A DNA stretch of 64,000 nucleotides from Pseudomonas sp. R84. Its GTDB lineage: Bacteria > Pseudomonadota > Gammaproteobacteria > Pseudomonadales > Pseudomonadaceae. The DNA lies in assembly GCF_009834515.1 (NCBI RefSeq), contig NZ_CP019426.1:1229501-1293500 (forward strand). Reading direction: 5' to 3'. This document shows positions 1 to 10,817 of this stretch, in pieces. Each line of letters begins with the position of its first letter. Positions within the stretch are counted from its first letter, which is position 1. The notes beneath the pieces are model-generated. The model was given only the letters and a program-made list of their open reading frames with translations, was not told the origin of the DNA and did no database searches. The translations under genes and the position numbers were made by a program.

Positions 1-405
1 CTCATCGGTCACCGCCACGCCTTCGCTGTGGTGCAGCAGGGCGATGGCCAGGTAGTCGGTCATGCCTTGCTGATAGTGGGCGAACAGCACATGGCCGCCG
101 ACCGACAGGTTCGATTCTTCCATCAGCTTCTGCAGGTGCTCGACCGCGACCTTGCTGAACGCGGTGAAGTCCTTGCCGCCTTCCATGTATTCCTTCAGCC
201 AGCCGCTGAACGGGAACGCACCGGATTCCGGATGAAACAGGCCCCAGGCTTTGCCCTGTTTGGCGTTATAGCTCTCGTTGAGGTCGGCGAGCATGTTTTC
301 GATGGCTGCAGACTCGGCCAGTTCCGTGTCACGGGCGTGCAGAACTGCGGGCGTGCCGTCGGGTTTTTTGTCGATCAGGTGGACGATGCAATGACGGATC
401 GGCAT
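1..405 (-). CDS. yejK: Nucleoid-associated protein YejK/NdpA, N-terminal part (cut by window edge)
   Basis: The reading frame is open from an ATG at 405 down to base 1, giving the first 135 residues; the rest lies beyond the left edge. The visible sequence follows the YejK/NdpA pattern: a short N-terminal strand ([13 protein letters not shown]), a helix with [13 protein letters not shown], the [10 protein letters not shown] segment, then [13 protein letters not shown] and [12 protein letters not shown]. YejK is a cytoplasmic, nucleoid-bound protein of about 335 residues whose exact role is unclear. It is divergent from hupN, another nucleoid protein, so the neighbourhood is consistent. Family assignment is by remembered similarity to the E. 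coli protein. Confidence 0.88.
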   Translation of the reverse strand, partial: MPIRHCIVHLIDKKPDGTPAVLHARDTELAESAAIENMLADLNESYNAKQGKAWGLFHPESGAFPFSGWLKEYMEGGKDFTAFSKVAVEHLQKLMEESNLSVGGHVLFAHYQQGMTDYLAIALLHHSEGVAVTDE

Positions 406-800
406 GGGCTTCTCGGCTGTTGGAAGGGAGGAGGGCAGGCTCCCCCGAAAAAGCGCCCAGTGTACCGCAACCACTGGTTTTGGCGCGGGTTGTAGGGCAA
501 AACCGGGGCGCGCACTGGCGCTTATGCAGTTTTTTACCGATTTAGCGCAATAAAGCTGACCAAATGGGTAGCTAGAGGCGGATATTTCCCCGGCTCTGTG
601 CTAGTTTTGCCCGGTCTTACGCGAAGTCACTGCGTTAAGCGTGCAATCAGCATTTGTCAGGTCGAACCAAACCCTGATTTCGGTATCTATAACCCGACTC
701 GTCGTGGTTATCGCCGAGGGTGCCAGATCCAGAAGATCGGGCTCGATGGCTGACACTGCACTCTGCAATCCATATGAATTTGATAGGGAAGGAACACTAC
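406..800. promoter_or_regulatory. Divergent intergenic region between yejK and hupN
   Basis: This 395-base stretch carries no convincing gene. It must hold the promoters of both divergent genes. A TATAAC hexamer at 688-693 is a possible -10 box for hupN, but no clear -35 box sits at the right distance. The hupN ribosome binding site (GGGAAGGAA, about 786-794) lies at its right end. Confidence 0.4.
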
Positions 801-1082
801 ATGGCTCTTACTAAAGACCAACTGATCGCCGACATCGCTGAAGCTATCGACGCGCCGAAAACCACCGCGCGTAACGCTCTGGACCAACTGGGCCAAATCG
901 TTGCCGATCAGCTGGAAAACGGCGGCGAAATCACCTTGCCAGGTATCGGCAAGCTGAAAGTGACCGAGCGTCCTGCCCGCACTGGCCGTAACCCTTCGAC
1001 TGGCGCTGCCATCGAAATCCCTGCAAAGAAAGTGATCAAGCTGGTTGTGGCCAAAGGCCTGACCGACGCTGTGAACAAGTAA
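801..1082 (+). CDS. hupN: HU-family DNA-binding protein HupN
   Basis: A 93-residue protein of exactly the HU length. It starts MALTKDQLIADIAEAI, has the dimerising helices, the GIGKLKV strand, then the DNA-binding arm with RPARTGRNPSTG and the closing IPAKKVIKL. HU dimers bend and compact DNA in the nucleoid. I chose the ATG at 801 rather than an upstream in-frame start because it follows a strong GGGAAGGAA binding site and gives the family's usual N terminus. Pseudomonas has several HU genes; this one is called HupN from its place beside yejK and rlmF as I remember it in P. putida. The HU family is certain, the paralogue name less so. Confidence 0.92.
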   Translation: MALTKDQLIADIAEAIDAPKTTARNALDQLGQIVADQLENGGEITLPGIGKLKVTERPARTGRNPSTGAAIEIPAKKVIKLVVAKGLTDAVNK

Positions 1083-1094
1083 GACGCAGTAATA

Positions 1095-1134
1095 AAAAAC
1101 CGTGCACCGGAGCGATCCGGGCACGGTTTTTTTG
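1095..1134 (+). terminator. Rho-independent terminator of hupN
   Basis: A GC-rich stem (AAACCGTGC pairing with GCACGGTTT, with further CGGA/TCCG pairing inside) is followed by a run of seven T bases, 13 bases after the hupN stop codon. Confidence 0.9.
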
Positions 1135-1168
1135 TGTCTGCGATTTGGCGCTGCACATTGAAACCAAT

Positions 1169-1256
1169 GTGGGAGCGAACCTGCTCGCGAAGCGTTGGAT
1201 CAGTCACCTTCAATACCGACTGACATACCGCTTTCGCGAGCAGGCTCGCTCCCACA
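1169..1256. repeat. REPIN (inverted REP pair), GTGGGAGCGAGCCTGCTCGCGA type
   Basis: Two copies of the Pseudomonas REP sequence lie in inverted orientation: one from 1169 (with one change, GCGAACC) and its reverse complement ending near 1256, separated by about 35 bases. It sits between the ends of hupN and rlmF. Such pairs are mobilised by RAYT transposases encoded elsewhere; none is in this window. Confidence 0.88.
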
Positions 1257-1273
1257 GGTGAATCTGTGGTGCG

Positions 1274-2293
1274 TTAGCGTACCCAGCGCTCGCGGCGCCA
1301 GATCTGCTGCTCGGACTTGGTCTGGAAAGTCCAGGCCACAAAGCGGCTCTGCTTCTGGCCCTGAGACATCTCGACGACCTGGCTTTCCAGCACGCCGGCT
1401 TTTTTCAGCGCGGTTTCGATGGCTGGCAGGTTCGAAGCTTTCGACACTAATGTGCTGAACCACAGCACTTTATGCTGGAAGTTCGCGCTCTCGGCGATCA
1501 GTTGCGTCACGAAACGTGCCTCGCCACCTTCACACCACAGCTCAGCCGACTGGCCACCGAAGTTCAGCACTGGCAGTTTGCGTTTCGGGTCGGCCTTGCC
1601 CAGTGCGCGCCATTTGCGCTCGCTGCCCTTGGTCGCTTCATCCATCGAAGCGTGGAACGGGGGGTTGCACATGGTCAGGTCAAAGCGCTCACCCGGTTCC
1701 AGCAGACCGATCAGGATGTGCTTGCGGTTTTCCTGCTGGCGCAGCTGGATCACCTTGTTCAGGTCGTTTGACTGAACGATGGCTTTGGCGGCAGCTACGG
1801 CCGTCGGGTCGATCTCCGAACCGAGGAAGTGCCAGCGGTATTCGCTGTTACCGATCAGCGGATACACGCAGTTGGCGCCCATGCCGATATCCAATACGTT
1901 GACGATCGCGCCGCGCGGGACCTTGCCGTCGTTCATGCTCGCCAGCAAATCCGCGAGGAAGTGCACGTAATCGGCACGGCCCGGCACCGGTGGACAGAGG
2001 TAATCCGCCGGGATGTCCCAATGCTGGATGCCATAAAACGACTTGAGCAGCGCCCGGTTGAACACGCGCACCGCATCGGGGCTGGCGAAGTCGATGCTTT
2101 CCTTGCCGTACGGGTTGGTGATCACGAACTTCGCCAGTTCCGGCGTGGTCTTGATCAGCGCCGGGAAGTCGTAACGACCCTGATGGCGATTGCGCGGGTG
2201 CAGGCTGGCCTTTTCACGCGGCTCAACGGCTTTGGCCGGGGTCGCGGAGTCAGGCTTTTTGCGCGCAGGTTTGGGTGTGCGGGGGGCGTTCAT
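1274..2293 (-). CDS. rlmF: 23S rRNA (adenine-1618-N6)-methyltransferase
   Basis: A 339-residue RlmF/YbiN-family enzyme that uses S-adenosylmethionine to methylate N6 of A1618 in 23S rRNA. The catalytic N6-adenine signature NPPF is visible in [13 protein letters not shown] near residue 210, and a SAM-binding segment reads [16 protein letters not shown] near residue 150. The first 40 residues are rich in Lys, Pro and Ala and extend beyond the E. coli protein (about 308 residues). I chose the ATG at 2293 ([14 protein letters not shown]); an upstream in-frame start at 2341 would add 16 atypical residues. It stands alone between two REPINs. Confidence 0.9.
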   Translation of the reverse strand: MNAPRTPKPARKKPDSATPAKAVEPREKASLHPRNRHQGRYDFPALIKTTPELAKFVITNPYGKESIDFASPDAVRVFNRALLKSFYGIQHWDIPADYLCPPVPGRADYVHFLADLLASMNDGKVPRGAIVNVLDIGMGANCVYPLIGNSEYRWHFLGSEIDPTAVAAAKAIVQSNDLNKVIQLRQQENRKHILIGLLEPGERFDLTMCNPPFHASMDEATKGSERKWRALGKADPKRKLPVLNFGGQSAELWCEGGEARFVTQLIAESANFQHKVLWFSTLVSKASNLPAIETALKKAGVLESQVVEMSQGQKQSRFVAWTFQTKSEQQIWRRERWVR

Positions 2294-2364
2294 GGGCGTG
2301 GTCGATTCGGGTATGGCTGAAAGTGGCGGGTATTGTCCCACATCTCAAGGCAACACCGTTCAAA

Positions 2365-2456
2365 CTGTGGGAGCGAGCCTGCTCGCGAAGGCGGTTTCAC
2401 ATCCGGCAGATTTGTCGACTGACCCACCGCTTTCGCGAGCAGGCTCGCTCCCACAG
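2365..2456. repeat. REPIN
   Basis: An inverted pair of GTGGGAGCGAGCCTGCTCGCGA-type REP sequences, upstream of rlmF and downstream of valS. Both arms match the consensus exactly. Confidence 0.9.
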
Positions 2457-2477
2457 GGGATTCGTGGTGATCAGGAA

Positions 2478-2512
2478 TAAAAAAGGGAGACCACCTGGGC
2501 CTCCCTTTTTCA
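2478..2512 (-). terminator. Terminator of valS (bidirectional form)
   Basis: AAAAGGGAG at 2481-2489 pairs with CTCCCTTTT at 2501-2509, flanked by A and T runs, 14 bases beyond the valS stop. Read from the minus strand it ends in a T run, as expected of a terminator for valS. Confidence 0.85.
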
Positions 2513-2525
2513 TTGCGTTTTGCCG

Positions 2526-5372
2526 TTACAGGCTGGCAATCCGCGCGTGCTGCTCGGCCAGTTTGCCCAAGGCTTGTTCAGCCTCGGCCAGTTTGGCGCG
2601 TTCCTTTTCGATGACTTCAGCCGGGGCCTTGTCAACGAAACCGGCGTTGGACAGTTTGCCACCAACGCGCTGGACTTCACCCTGCAGACGCAGGATTTCC
2701 TTGTCCAGACGCGCGAGCTCAGCGCCCTTGTCGATCAGGCCGGCCATCGGCACCAGCACTTCCATCTCGCCAACCAGCGCGGTAGCGGACAACGGTGCTT
2801 CTTCGCCAGCCGCCAGAACGGTGATCGATTCCAGACGCGCCAGCTTCTTCAGCAGCGCTTCGTTTTCGGTCAGACGGCGCTGGTCTTCAGCGCTGACGTT
2901 CTTCAGGTAGATCGGCAGTGGCTTGCCCGGGCCGATGTTCATTTCGCCACGGATGTTACGCGTGCCGAGCATCAGTTCCTTGAGCCATTCGATATCGTCT
3001 TCGGCGGCCGGATCAATGCGCTCTTCGTTGGCCACTGGCCACGCTTGCAGCATGATCGTCTTGCCCTGAATGCCGGCCAGCGGCGCAATGCGCTGCCAGA
3101 TTTCTTCAGTGATGAACGGCATGAACGGATGCGCCAGACGCAACGCCACTTCCAGTACGCGAACCAGCGTACGGCGAGTACCGCGCTGACGTTCAACCGG
3201 CGCGTTCTCGTCCCACAGCACAGGCTTGGACAGTTCCAGATACCAGTCGCAGTATTGGTTCCAGATGAACTCGTACAGCGCTTGTGCAGCGAGGTCGAAA
3301 CGGAATTGATCCAATTGACGGGTCACTTCGGCTTCGGTGCGTTGCAACTGCGAGATGATCCAGCGGTCCGCCAGCGACAGCTCGTAGGCTTCGCCGTTCT
3401 GGCCGCAGTCTTCGCCCTTGTCCAGAACGTAACGCGCGGCGTTCCAGATCTTGTTGCAGAAGTTTCGATAGCCTTCAACGCGGCCCATGTCGAACTTGAT
3501 GTCGCGCCCGGTCGAAGCCAGCGAGCAGAAGGTGAAGCGCAGGGCGTCGGTGCCGTAGCTGGCGATGCCGTCGGCGAACTCGTCGCGGGTCTGCTTCTCG
3601 ATCTTCTTCGCCAGTTTCGGCTGCATCAGACCCGAGGTGCGTTTCTGCACCAGTTCTTCCAGCTCGATACCGTCGATGATGTCCAGCGGGTCAAGGACGT
3701 TGCCCTTGGACTTGGACATCTTCTGGCCCTGGCCATCGCGCACCAGACCGTGCACATAAACGGTCTTGAACGGCACCTGCGGGGTGCCGTCCTCGTTCTT
3801 GATCAGGTGCATGGTCAGCATGATCATCCGGGCAACCCAGAAGAAAATGATGTCGAAGCCCGTCACCAGTACGTCGGTGGAGTGGAATTTCTTCAGGAAC
3901 TCGGTCTGCTCAGGCCAGCCCAGGGTGGAGAACGTCCACAGGCCGGAACTGAACCAGGTGTCGAGTACGTCGTTGTCCTGTTGCAGCGCAACGTCGGGGC
4001 CGAGGTTGTGCTTGGCACGCACTTCGGCTTCGTCGCGACCGACGTAGACTTTGCCCGACTCGTCGTACCAGGCCGGAATCCGGTGACCCCACCACAGCTG
4101 ACGGCTGATGCACCAGTCCTGGATGTCGCGCATCCACGAGAAGTACATGTTTTCGTACTGCTTCGGCACAAACTGAATGCGACCGTCTTCAACGGCAGCA
4201 ATCGCCGGCTCGGCCAGCGGTTTGGTCGACACGTACCACTGGTCGGTCAGCCATGGCTCGATGATGGTGCCGGAGCGGTCGCCCTTCGGCACTTTCAGGC
4301 CGTGGTCGTTGACGCTGACCAACAGGCCGGCGGCATCGAATGCGGCAACGATCTGCTTGCGCGCTTCGAAACGCTCGAGGCCGGCGTATTCAGCCGGGAT
4401 CTTGCCGTCGATGCTGTCGTTCAGCGTACCGTCGAGGTTGAACACCTGCGCTGCCGGCAGCACGTTGGCGTTCTTGTCGAAGATGTTCAGCAACGGCAGG
4501 TTGTGACGCTTGCCGACTTCGTAGTCGTTGAAATCGTGGGCCGGGGTGATTTTCACGCAGCCGGTGCCGAATTCAGGATCGCAGTAATCGTCGGCGATGA
4601 TCGGGATGCGGCGGCCAACCAGTGGCAGCTCGACGAATTTGCCGATCAGGGCTTGGTAGCGCTCATCGTTCGGGTTCACCGCAACGGCGGAGTCGCCGAG
4701 CATGGTTTCCGGACGGGTGGTCGCGACGATCAGGAAGTCGTTGCCTTCAGCGGTTTTCGCGCCGTCGGCCAGCGGGTATTTCAGGTTCCACAGGAAACCC
4801 TTCTCGTCGTGGTTTTCCACTTCGAGGTCGGAAATCGCCGTGTGCAGTTTGGTATCCCAGTTGACCAGACGCTTGCCGCGATAGATCAGACCGTCTTCGT
4901 GCAGGCGCACGAAGGCTTCTTTAACCGCTTCCGAGAGGCCGTCGTCCATGGTGAAGCGTTCGCGGCTCCAGTCAACGGACGAGCCGAGGCGGCGGATCTG
5001 ACGGCTGATGTTGCCGCCGGACTGATCCTTCCATTCCCAGACTTTCTCGAGGAATTTTTCGCGGCCCAGATCATGGCGATTCTGGCCTTGGGCCTCGAGT
5101 TGACGCTCCACCAGCATCTGCGTGGCGATACCGGCGTGGTCGGTACCCGGCTGCCACAGGGTGTTGCGACCCTGCATGCGGCGGAAACGGATCAGGGCGT
5201 CCATGATCGCGTTGTTGAAACCGTGACCCATGTGCAGGCTGCCGGTGACGTTCGGCGGCGGGATCATGATGGTGTAGGAGTCGCCCGCGCCTTGCGGGGC
5301 GAAGTAGTTCTCGGACTCCCAGGTGTTGTACCAGGAAGTTTCAATGGCGTGCGGCTGGTAGGTCTTATCCAT
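2526..5372 (-). CDS. valS: Valyl-tRNA synthetase
   Basis: A 948-residue class I aminoacyl-tRNA synthetase that charges tRNA-Val. The HIGH-type motif appears as [13 protein letters not shown] (about residues 38-50) and the KMSKS motif as [10 protein letters not shown] (about residue 550). Between them lies the editing insertion that clears mischarged threonine, and the C-terminal 70 residues form the arm with heptad-like leucines ([16 protein letters not shown]). The length matches E. coli ValS (951). It leads a minus-strand group with an unknown gene, holC and pepA, as in other Pseudomonas. Confidence 0.98.
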   Translation of the reverse strand: MDKTYQPHAIETSWYNTWESENYFAPQGAGDSYTIMIPPPNVTGSLHMGHGFNNAIMDALIRFRRMQGRNTLWQPGTDHAGIATQMLVERQLEAQGQNRHDLGREKFLEKVWEWKDQSGGNISRQIRRLGSSVDWSRERFTMDDGLSEAVKEAFVRLHEDGLIYRGKRLVNWDTKLHTAISDLEVENHDEKGFLWNLKYPLADGAKTAEGNDFLIVATTRPETMLGDSAVAVNPNDERYQALIGKFVELPLVGRRIPIIADDYCDPEFGTGCVKITPAHDFNDYEVGKRHNLPLLNIFDKNANVLPAAQVFNLDGTLNDSIDGKIPAEYAGLERFEARKQIVAAFDAAGLLVSVNDHGLKVPKGDRSGTIIEPWLTDQWYVSTKPLAEPAIAAVEDGRIQFVPKQYENMYFSWMRDIQDWCISRQLWWGHRIPAWYDESGKVYVGRDEAEVRAKHNLGPDVALQQDNDVLDTWFSSGLWTFSTLGWPEQTEFLKKFHSTDVLVTGFDIIFFWVARMIMLTMHLIKNEDGTPQVPFKTVYVHGLVRDGQGQKMSKSKGNVLDPLDIIDGIELEELVQKRTSGLMQPKLAKKIEKQTRDEFADGIASYGTDALRFTFCSLASTGRDIKFDMGRVEGYRNFCNKIWNAARYVLDKGEDCGQNGEAYELSLADRWIISQLQRTEAEVTRQLDQFRFDLAAQALYEFIWNQYCDWYLELSKPVLWDENAPVERQRGTRRTLVRVLEVALRLAHPFMPFITEEIWQRIAPLAGIQGKTIMLQAWPVANEERIDPAAEDDIEWLKELMLGTRNIRGEMNIGPGKPLPIYLKNVSAEDQRRLTENEALLKKLARLESITVLAAGEEAPLSATALVGEMEVLVPMAGLIDKGAELARLDKEILRLQGEVQRVGGKLSNAGFVDKAPAEVIEKERAKLAEAEQALGKLAEQHARIASL

Positions 5373-5427
5373 GCGCGGCGGGACCCTATTGGCATTAATT
5401 CAGGAAAAGCCGACGAGTATAGCCGCG

Positions 5428-5500
5428 GGGACAGCTGCAAGCTACAAGCCACAAGCTGCAAGAAGAGAGTGGCAGGTTTGTTTTAGCTCTGGCTTGCAGC
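5428..5500. repeat. AGCTTGCAGCTTG-type intergenic repeat
   Basis: The region reads AGCTGCAAGCTACAAGCC-ACAAGCTGCAAG and then, inverted, TGGCTTGCAGCTTAAAGCTTG, which runs into the end of the next gene. It is a different family from REP; a related copy lies between hom and thrC (50423-50500). Confidence 0.6.
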
Positions 5501-5908
5501 TTAAAGCTTGCCGCTCGTAGCTGCGGCGAGTAGGCGTTCCATGCGTGCATCGAGGCGGCGTTTGATTTCGGTTTCGATGTGCGGAGCGAAGTCGTCGATC
5601 ACGTCTTGCATGATCAATTGCGCGGCGGCGCGCAGTTCGCTGTCGAGGTGGAGCAGAGCGTCCGGACCTTTATTCACAGGTGCCGCTGGTTGCGCGGCAG
5701 GTGTCGGGGCTGGCGCGGGGGGTGGTTCGACAGCGGCCGGCTCGTTGCCTACCGAATCAAACAACATCGGAATCTGTTCCTGCTCACCGTCGTCGACCGT
5801 ATCGGTCAACAGTGGCGGTTGCAGGTTGTCATCGCCGAGCAGCTGGCGGATCGATTCGAGATCGTCCAGCAGGTGTGCGGACTTTTGCTGCGGTTTCGGA
5901 GTGTCCAT
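5501..5908 (-). CDS. Conserved hypothetical protein between valS and holC
   Basis: A 135-residue acidic protein I cannot assign to a function. The N-terminal third has short conserved-looking helices (LLDDLESIRQLLGDD). The middle is a low-complexity Pro/Ala linker (EPPPAPAPTPAAQPAAP), and the C-terminal 55 residues are predicted helical (LLHLDSELRAAAQLIMQDVI then IKRRLDARMERLLAAA). A gene of this kind sits at the same place in other Pseudomonas. Its eight-base separation from holC suggests co-transcription with the polymerase chi subunit. The coding call is secure from position and codon pattern; the role is unknown. Confidence 0.8.
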   Translation of the reverse strand: MDTPKPQQKSAHLLDDLESIRQLLGDDNLQPPLLTDTVDDGEQEQIPMLFDSVGNEPAAVEPPPAPAPTPAAQPAAPVNKGPDALLHLDSELRAAAQLIMQDVIDDFAPHIETEIKRRLDARMERLLAAATSGKL

Positions 5909-5916
5909 TGGAATGC

Positions 5917-6345
5917 TCAGAGTCGCTGTAAACGGTGATCTTGCAGAGGATAGCCCTGTTCGCGGTAGAAACGGAAACTCTCCCGCGCGGCCGCCCGAAT
6001 CGTCGGATCCTCCACCACCACTTCCGCCACCCGGGCGAATTTGCTGGCGAAGGCCGGGACTTTCAGGTCGAGATTGACCAGTAAATCCTGATGCTGACCG
6101 CAGTCGTCACCCAGGCCCAAAACGATCCAACCGTCCGGCTCACTGTCGGCAGGGCCATGCGGCACGAACGTTTCGCCCTTGAATGCCCACAGGCGCGCAT
6201 CGAGATCGTCGCGCTGAGCTGCATCGCTGCAATGCAGGTAGATGCGGTGCCCCATGCGCCAGGCTTTCTCGGTGAGCTTGCAGGCAAAGTCCAGGCGAGC
6301 CGACGGATCGGCGCTGGGCAGGATATAGAAGTCGACTTTGGTCAT
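5917..6345 (-). CDS. holC: DNA polymerase III chi subunit
   Basis: A 142-residue HolC protein. The typical start MTKVDFYILPS, the segment ACKLTEKAWRMGHRIYLHCSD and the motif DARLWAFKGETFVPHG are all visible. Chi binds psi in the clamp-loader complex and contacts single-stranded DNA-binding protein at the replication fork. The gene follows pepA on the minus strand, an order shared with E. coli (pepA-holC-valS). Confidence 0.95.
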   Translation of the reverse strand: MTKVDFYILPSADPSARLDFACKLTEKAWRMGHRIYLHCSDAAQRDDLDARLWAFKGETFVPHGPADSEPDGWIVLGLGDDCGQHQDLLVNLDLKVPAFASKFARVAEVVVEDPTIRAAARESFRFYREQGYPLQDHRLQRL

Positions 6346-6402
6346 TGCGGTTCCAGAGCAGCAGGCGGCGTCACCCGAAAGTGACGCCGCCCATCAGCGG
6401 GT

Positions 6403-8031
<1,629 letters not shown>

Positions 8032-8032
8032 C

Positions 8033-8303
8033 TAGGGGGCGTTCTCAATTAGTTTTCACACCGCGTTGTCGCCTTAAAGCCAGCCAGGCAAGGCGCAGGT
8101 CGCTGGGAATGGTTGTTCCCTTTCCAAGGCCTGCAACGCAGACTGGCCGGCTTTAAGGCACAACCCGAAGGGCCGGGCCTGCTGTTGTGCAGGGCTGCGT
8201 TGCTCGAAGCTTATTTGGAATGACCAAACCACGCTTCTCGCGCCTTGCCCTGCACAACAGCAGACCCGGCGCGGTGTGAAAACTAATTGAGAACGCCCCC
8301 TAG
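8033..8303. mobile_element. MITE-like element with 30-bp perfect terminal inverted repeats and CTAG flanks
   Basis: The element spans 8037-8299 and begins GGGGCGTTCTCAATTAG. Its left end (8037-8066) is a perfect reverse complement of its right end (8270-8299). Each end is flanked by CTAG (8033-8036 and 8300-8303), which looks like a 4-bp target duplication; a YTAR-type target is used by part of the IS5 family. The interior has no long reading frame of its own, only two nested palindromes: TTAAAGCC...GGCTTTAA near 8075-8155, and TGCTGTTGTGCAGGGC...GCCCTGCACAACAGCA near 8180-8262. It lies in the divergent promoter region of pepA and lptF. Confidence 0.75.
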
Positions 8304-8469
8304 GTTGTACGATCTGCAAAGGATTACAGACATGGATGAGTGTGCGCAGTGACAGGCGCCCCCAATCACAGGATAATGCCGCATCTTTTTTCGACGGCTC
8401 TGCGTTGCGGGCCGGTCGATGTGTTTGCGTGTTTGGCCGCCTTAGCCTGACAACCCTGGAGTGTCTGGT
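8304..8469. promoter_or_regulatory. Upstream region of lptF
   Basis: The 166 bases between the inverted-repeat element and lptF hold no gene. A CTGGAG ribosome binding site ends this region. No unambiguous promoter boxes were identified. Confidence 0.35.
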
Positions 8470-9591
8470 TTGATCGTCTTCCGTTATCTGTCCCGCGAAG
8501 TCCTGTTGACCCTCAGCGCCGTGAGTGCCGTGCTGCTGGTCATCATCATGAGCGGTCGCTTCATCAAATATCTGGCGCAGGCCGCTGCCGGCCAGCTCGA
8601 TCCGGGCTCTTTGTTCCTGATCATGGGCTTTCGTCTGCCGGGTTTCCTGCAACTGATTCTGCCGCTGGGCCTGTTCCTCGGCATCCTGCTGGCGTACGGT
8701 CGCCTGTACCTGGAAAGCGAGATGACCGTGCTCTCGGCCACCGGCATGAGCCAGCAGAAGCTGTTTCGCATGACCCTGTTCCCGGCAACCCTGGTTGCAC
8801 TGGTCGTGGCATGGCTGAGCCTTGGCCTGGCCCCGCAAGGCGCCAATCAGTTCCAGTTGCTGCTGAACAAGCAGGACGCGCTGACCGAATTCGACACCCT
8901 CGAACCGGGACGTTTCCAGGCCCTGCGTGACGGTACGCGGGTGACCTACACCGAGACGTTGAGCGACGATCGCGTCAATCTGGGTAGCGTATTCATTTCG
9001 CAGAAAAACCTCGGAGCTGATCAAAAGGATCGCGGGATTTCCGTGCTGGTGGCCGAAGGCGGTCGTCAGGAAGTGCGCCCCGATGGCAATCGCTATCTGA
9101 TCCTCGATAACGGCTATCGCTACGACGGCAGCCCGGGGCAGGCCGATTACCGCGCCATTCATTACGAAACCTACGGTGTGCTGTTGCCCAAGCCAGACGT
9201 CAGCGAAGAAGTCACCGACCGTGACGCCATGCCGACCTCGTCTCTGCTGGGCAGCGATGACATCCGCTCGAAAACCGAACTGCAATGGCGTTTGTCCCTG
9301 CCGCTGCTGGTATTTATCGTGACCCTGATGGCGGTGCCGCTGTCGCGAGTCAATCCGCGCCAAGGGCGTTTCCTCAAGCTGCTGCCGGCGATTCTTCTTT
9401 ATATGGCTTACCTGACCATCCTTATTGCCGCCCGCGGCGCCCTCGAGAAGGGCAAGATCCCGCCGGCCCTCGGCCTGTGGTGGGTGCATGCGATCTTCCT
9501 GATCATCGGTCTCGGCCTGCTCTACTGGGAGCCGCTGCGCCTGAAGATGGCCAGCCGTCGCTCTGCAGCGCTGGAGGTGGCCCGTGGTTAA
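8470..9591 (+). CDS. lptF: LPS export ABC transporter permease LptF
   Basis: A 373-residue inner-membrane permease that, with LptG and the ATPase LptB, extracts lipopolysaccharide from the inner membrane. The N terminus FRYLSREVLLTLSAVSAVLL opens the first membrane segment. Further segments lie near residues 45-90 and at the C terminus (LPLLVFIVTLMAVPLS and later), with a periplasmic beta-jellyroll domain between. I chose a TTG start at 8470 because GGAG at 8458-8461 lies eight bases upstream; the in-frame GTG at 8461 overlaps that site. The end overlaps lptG by eight bases. Confidence 0.94.
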   Translation: MIVFRYLSREVLLTLSAVSAVLLVIIMSGRFIKYLAQAAAGQLDPGSLFLIMGFRLPGFLQLILPLGLFLGILLAYGRLYLESEMTVLSATGMSQQKLFRMTLFPATLVALVVAWLSLGLAPQGANQFQLLLNKQDALTEFDTLEPGRFQALRDGTRVTYTETLSDDRVNLGSVFISQKNLGADQKDRGISVLVAEGGRQEVRPDGNRYLILDNGYRYDGSPGQADYRAIHYETYGVLLPKPDVSEEVTDRDAMPTSSLLGSDDIRSKTELQWRLSLPLLVFIVTLMAVPLSRVNPRQGRFLKLLPAILLYMAYLTILIAARGALEKGKIPPALGLWWVHAIFLIIGLGLLYWEPLRLKMASRRSAALEVARG

Positions 9592-10645
9592 ACTCGACCG
9601 CTACATCGGCAGCAGCGTGTTCATGGCGATTATCGCCGTGCTGGCCATCATTCTCGGTCTGGCGACCTTGTTTGCCTTTATCGATGAGATGGGCGACGTC
9701 AGCGATACCTACACGCTGGTCGATGTTCTGAGCTTTGTATTGCTGACCGCGCCGCGCCGTCTCTACGAAATGTTGCCAATGGCCGCATTGATCGGCTGCC
9801 TGATCGGTCTCGGCAGTCTGGCCAGCAGCAGTGAGCTGACGGTCATGCGCGCTGCAGGCGTGTCCATCGGCCGGATCGTCTGGGCCGTCATGAAGCCAAT
9901 GCTGGTGCTGATGCTGGCCGGTGTGCTGATCGGCGAGTACGTCGCTCCGGCGACCGAAAGCATGGCCCAGGCCAATCGCTCGCTGGCGCAGGGCAGCGGC
10001 GACGCGCAAAGCGCCAAGCACGGTATGTGGCACCGCCAGGGTGAAGAGTTCATCCACATCAACGCCGTGCAACCGAACGGCTTGCTGTACGGGGTGACTC
10101 GTTATCACTTCGACAAGGAGCGCCATCTGCTCAGTTCGAGCTTCGCCAAAAAGGCTGAGTTCGATGGCAATCACTGGCAGCTCACGGATGTGGCGACCAC
10201 CAAGTTTCATGAGCGCAGCACTGAAGTCGTGAATACGCCTACCGAGCGCTGGGACGTGTCCCTGAGCCCGCAATTGCTGAGCACCGTGGTCATGGCACCG
10301 GAATCGCTGTCGATCAGTGGTTTGTGGGGCTACATCCACTATCTGTCCGAGCAGGGCCTGAGCAACGGCCGCTATTGGCTGGCATTTTGGGTCAAGGTGT
10401 TGCAGCCGCTGGTGACCGCAGCACTGGTGCTGATGGCGATCTCCTTCATTTTCGGTCCGCTGCGCTCGGTAACCCTCGGTCAGCGTGTGTTCACCGGCGT
10501 ACTGGTGGGCTTCACCTTCCGTATCGTCCAGGATTTGCTCGGCCCGTCGAGCCTGGTGTTCGGTTTCTCGCCGCTGTTCGCGGTGCTGGTACCGGCCGGC
10601 GTCTGTGCGCTGGCGGGTGTCTGGTTGCTGCGACGAGCCGGTTGA
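9584..10645 (+). CDS. lptG: LPS export ABC transporter permease LptG
   Basis: A 353-residue partner of LptF. It starts at a GTG inside the end of lptF (MVKLDRYIGSSVFMAII), so the two are translationally coupled. It has the usual plan: one N-terminal membrane segment, two more near residues 50-120 (MLPMAALIGCLIGLGSLA), a periplasmic domain, and three C-terminal segments (LVTAALVLMAISFIFGPL, FSPLFAVLVPAGVCALAG). The SSSELTVMRAAGVS segment is the cytoplasmic coupling helix seen in LptG proteins. Confidence 0.95.
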   Translation: MVKLDRYIGSSVFMAIIAVLAIILGLATLFAFIDEMGDVSDTYTLVDVLSFVLLTAPRRLYEMLPMAALIGCLIGLGSLASSSELTVMRAAGVSIGRIVWAVMKPMLVLMLAGVLIGEYVAPATESMAQANRSLAQGSGDAQSAKHGMWHRQGEEFIHINAVQPNGLLYGVTRYHFDKERHLLSSSFAKKAEFDGNHWQLTDVATTKFHERSTEVVNTPTERWDVSLSPQLLSTVVMAPESLSISGLWGYIHYLSEQGLSNGRYWLAFWVKVLQPLVTAALVLMAISFIFGPLRSVTLGQRVFTGVLVGFTFRIVQDLLGPSSLVFGFSPLFAVLVPAGVCALAGVWLLRRAG

Positions 10646-10676
10646 TGCGCGCACTTTGACCTGCGCTTTAAACTTG

Positions 10677-10709
10677 AAAACGCCTCGGTCGACAGATCGG
10701 GGCGTTTTT
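10677..10709 (+). terminator. Rho-independent terminator after lptG
   Basis: AAAACGCC at 10677-10684 pairs with GGCGTTTT at 10701-10708, and the stem is followed by T bases. It separates lptFG from lepA. Confidence 0.85.
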
Positions 10710-10735
10710 GCATGCAATCCGGGTGACAGGCGAAC

Positions 10736-10765
10736 GTGACGCTTGCGCCGTGTATCAGGTACAAT
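10736..10765 (+). promoter_or_regulatory. Probable sigma-70 promoter of lepA
   Basis: TACAAT at 10760-10765 is a good -10 box, with GTGACG at 10736-10741 as a partial -35 box 18 bases upstream. It lies between the lptG terminator and the lepA GTG start at 10818. Confidence 0.5.
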
Positions 10766-10817
10766 TCCCGGCTATTTTTCGGCGGGCTATGCCTGCAGCC
10801 TTTTTGAGTGTTGATCC

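Noticed and set aside
2520..5486. Long plus-strand frame (988 codons) opposite valS
   Set aside because: It is the antisense shadow of valS, which has all synthetase motifs; the frame has no domain and ends in an intergenic repeat.
8074..9489. Minus-strand frame of 471 codons through the inverted-repeat element and lptF
   Set aside because: Gln/Arg-rich low-complexity translation with no domain, opposite the real lptF; it gives the element no transposase.
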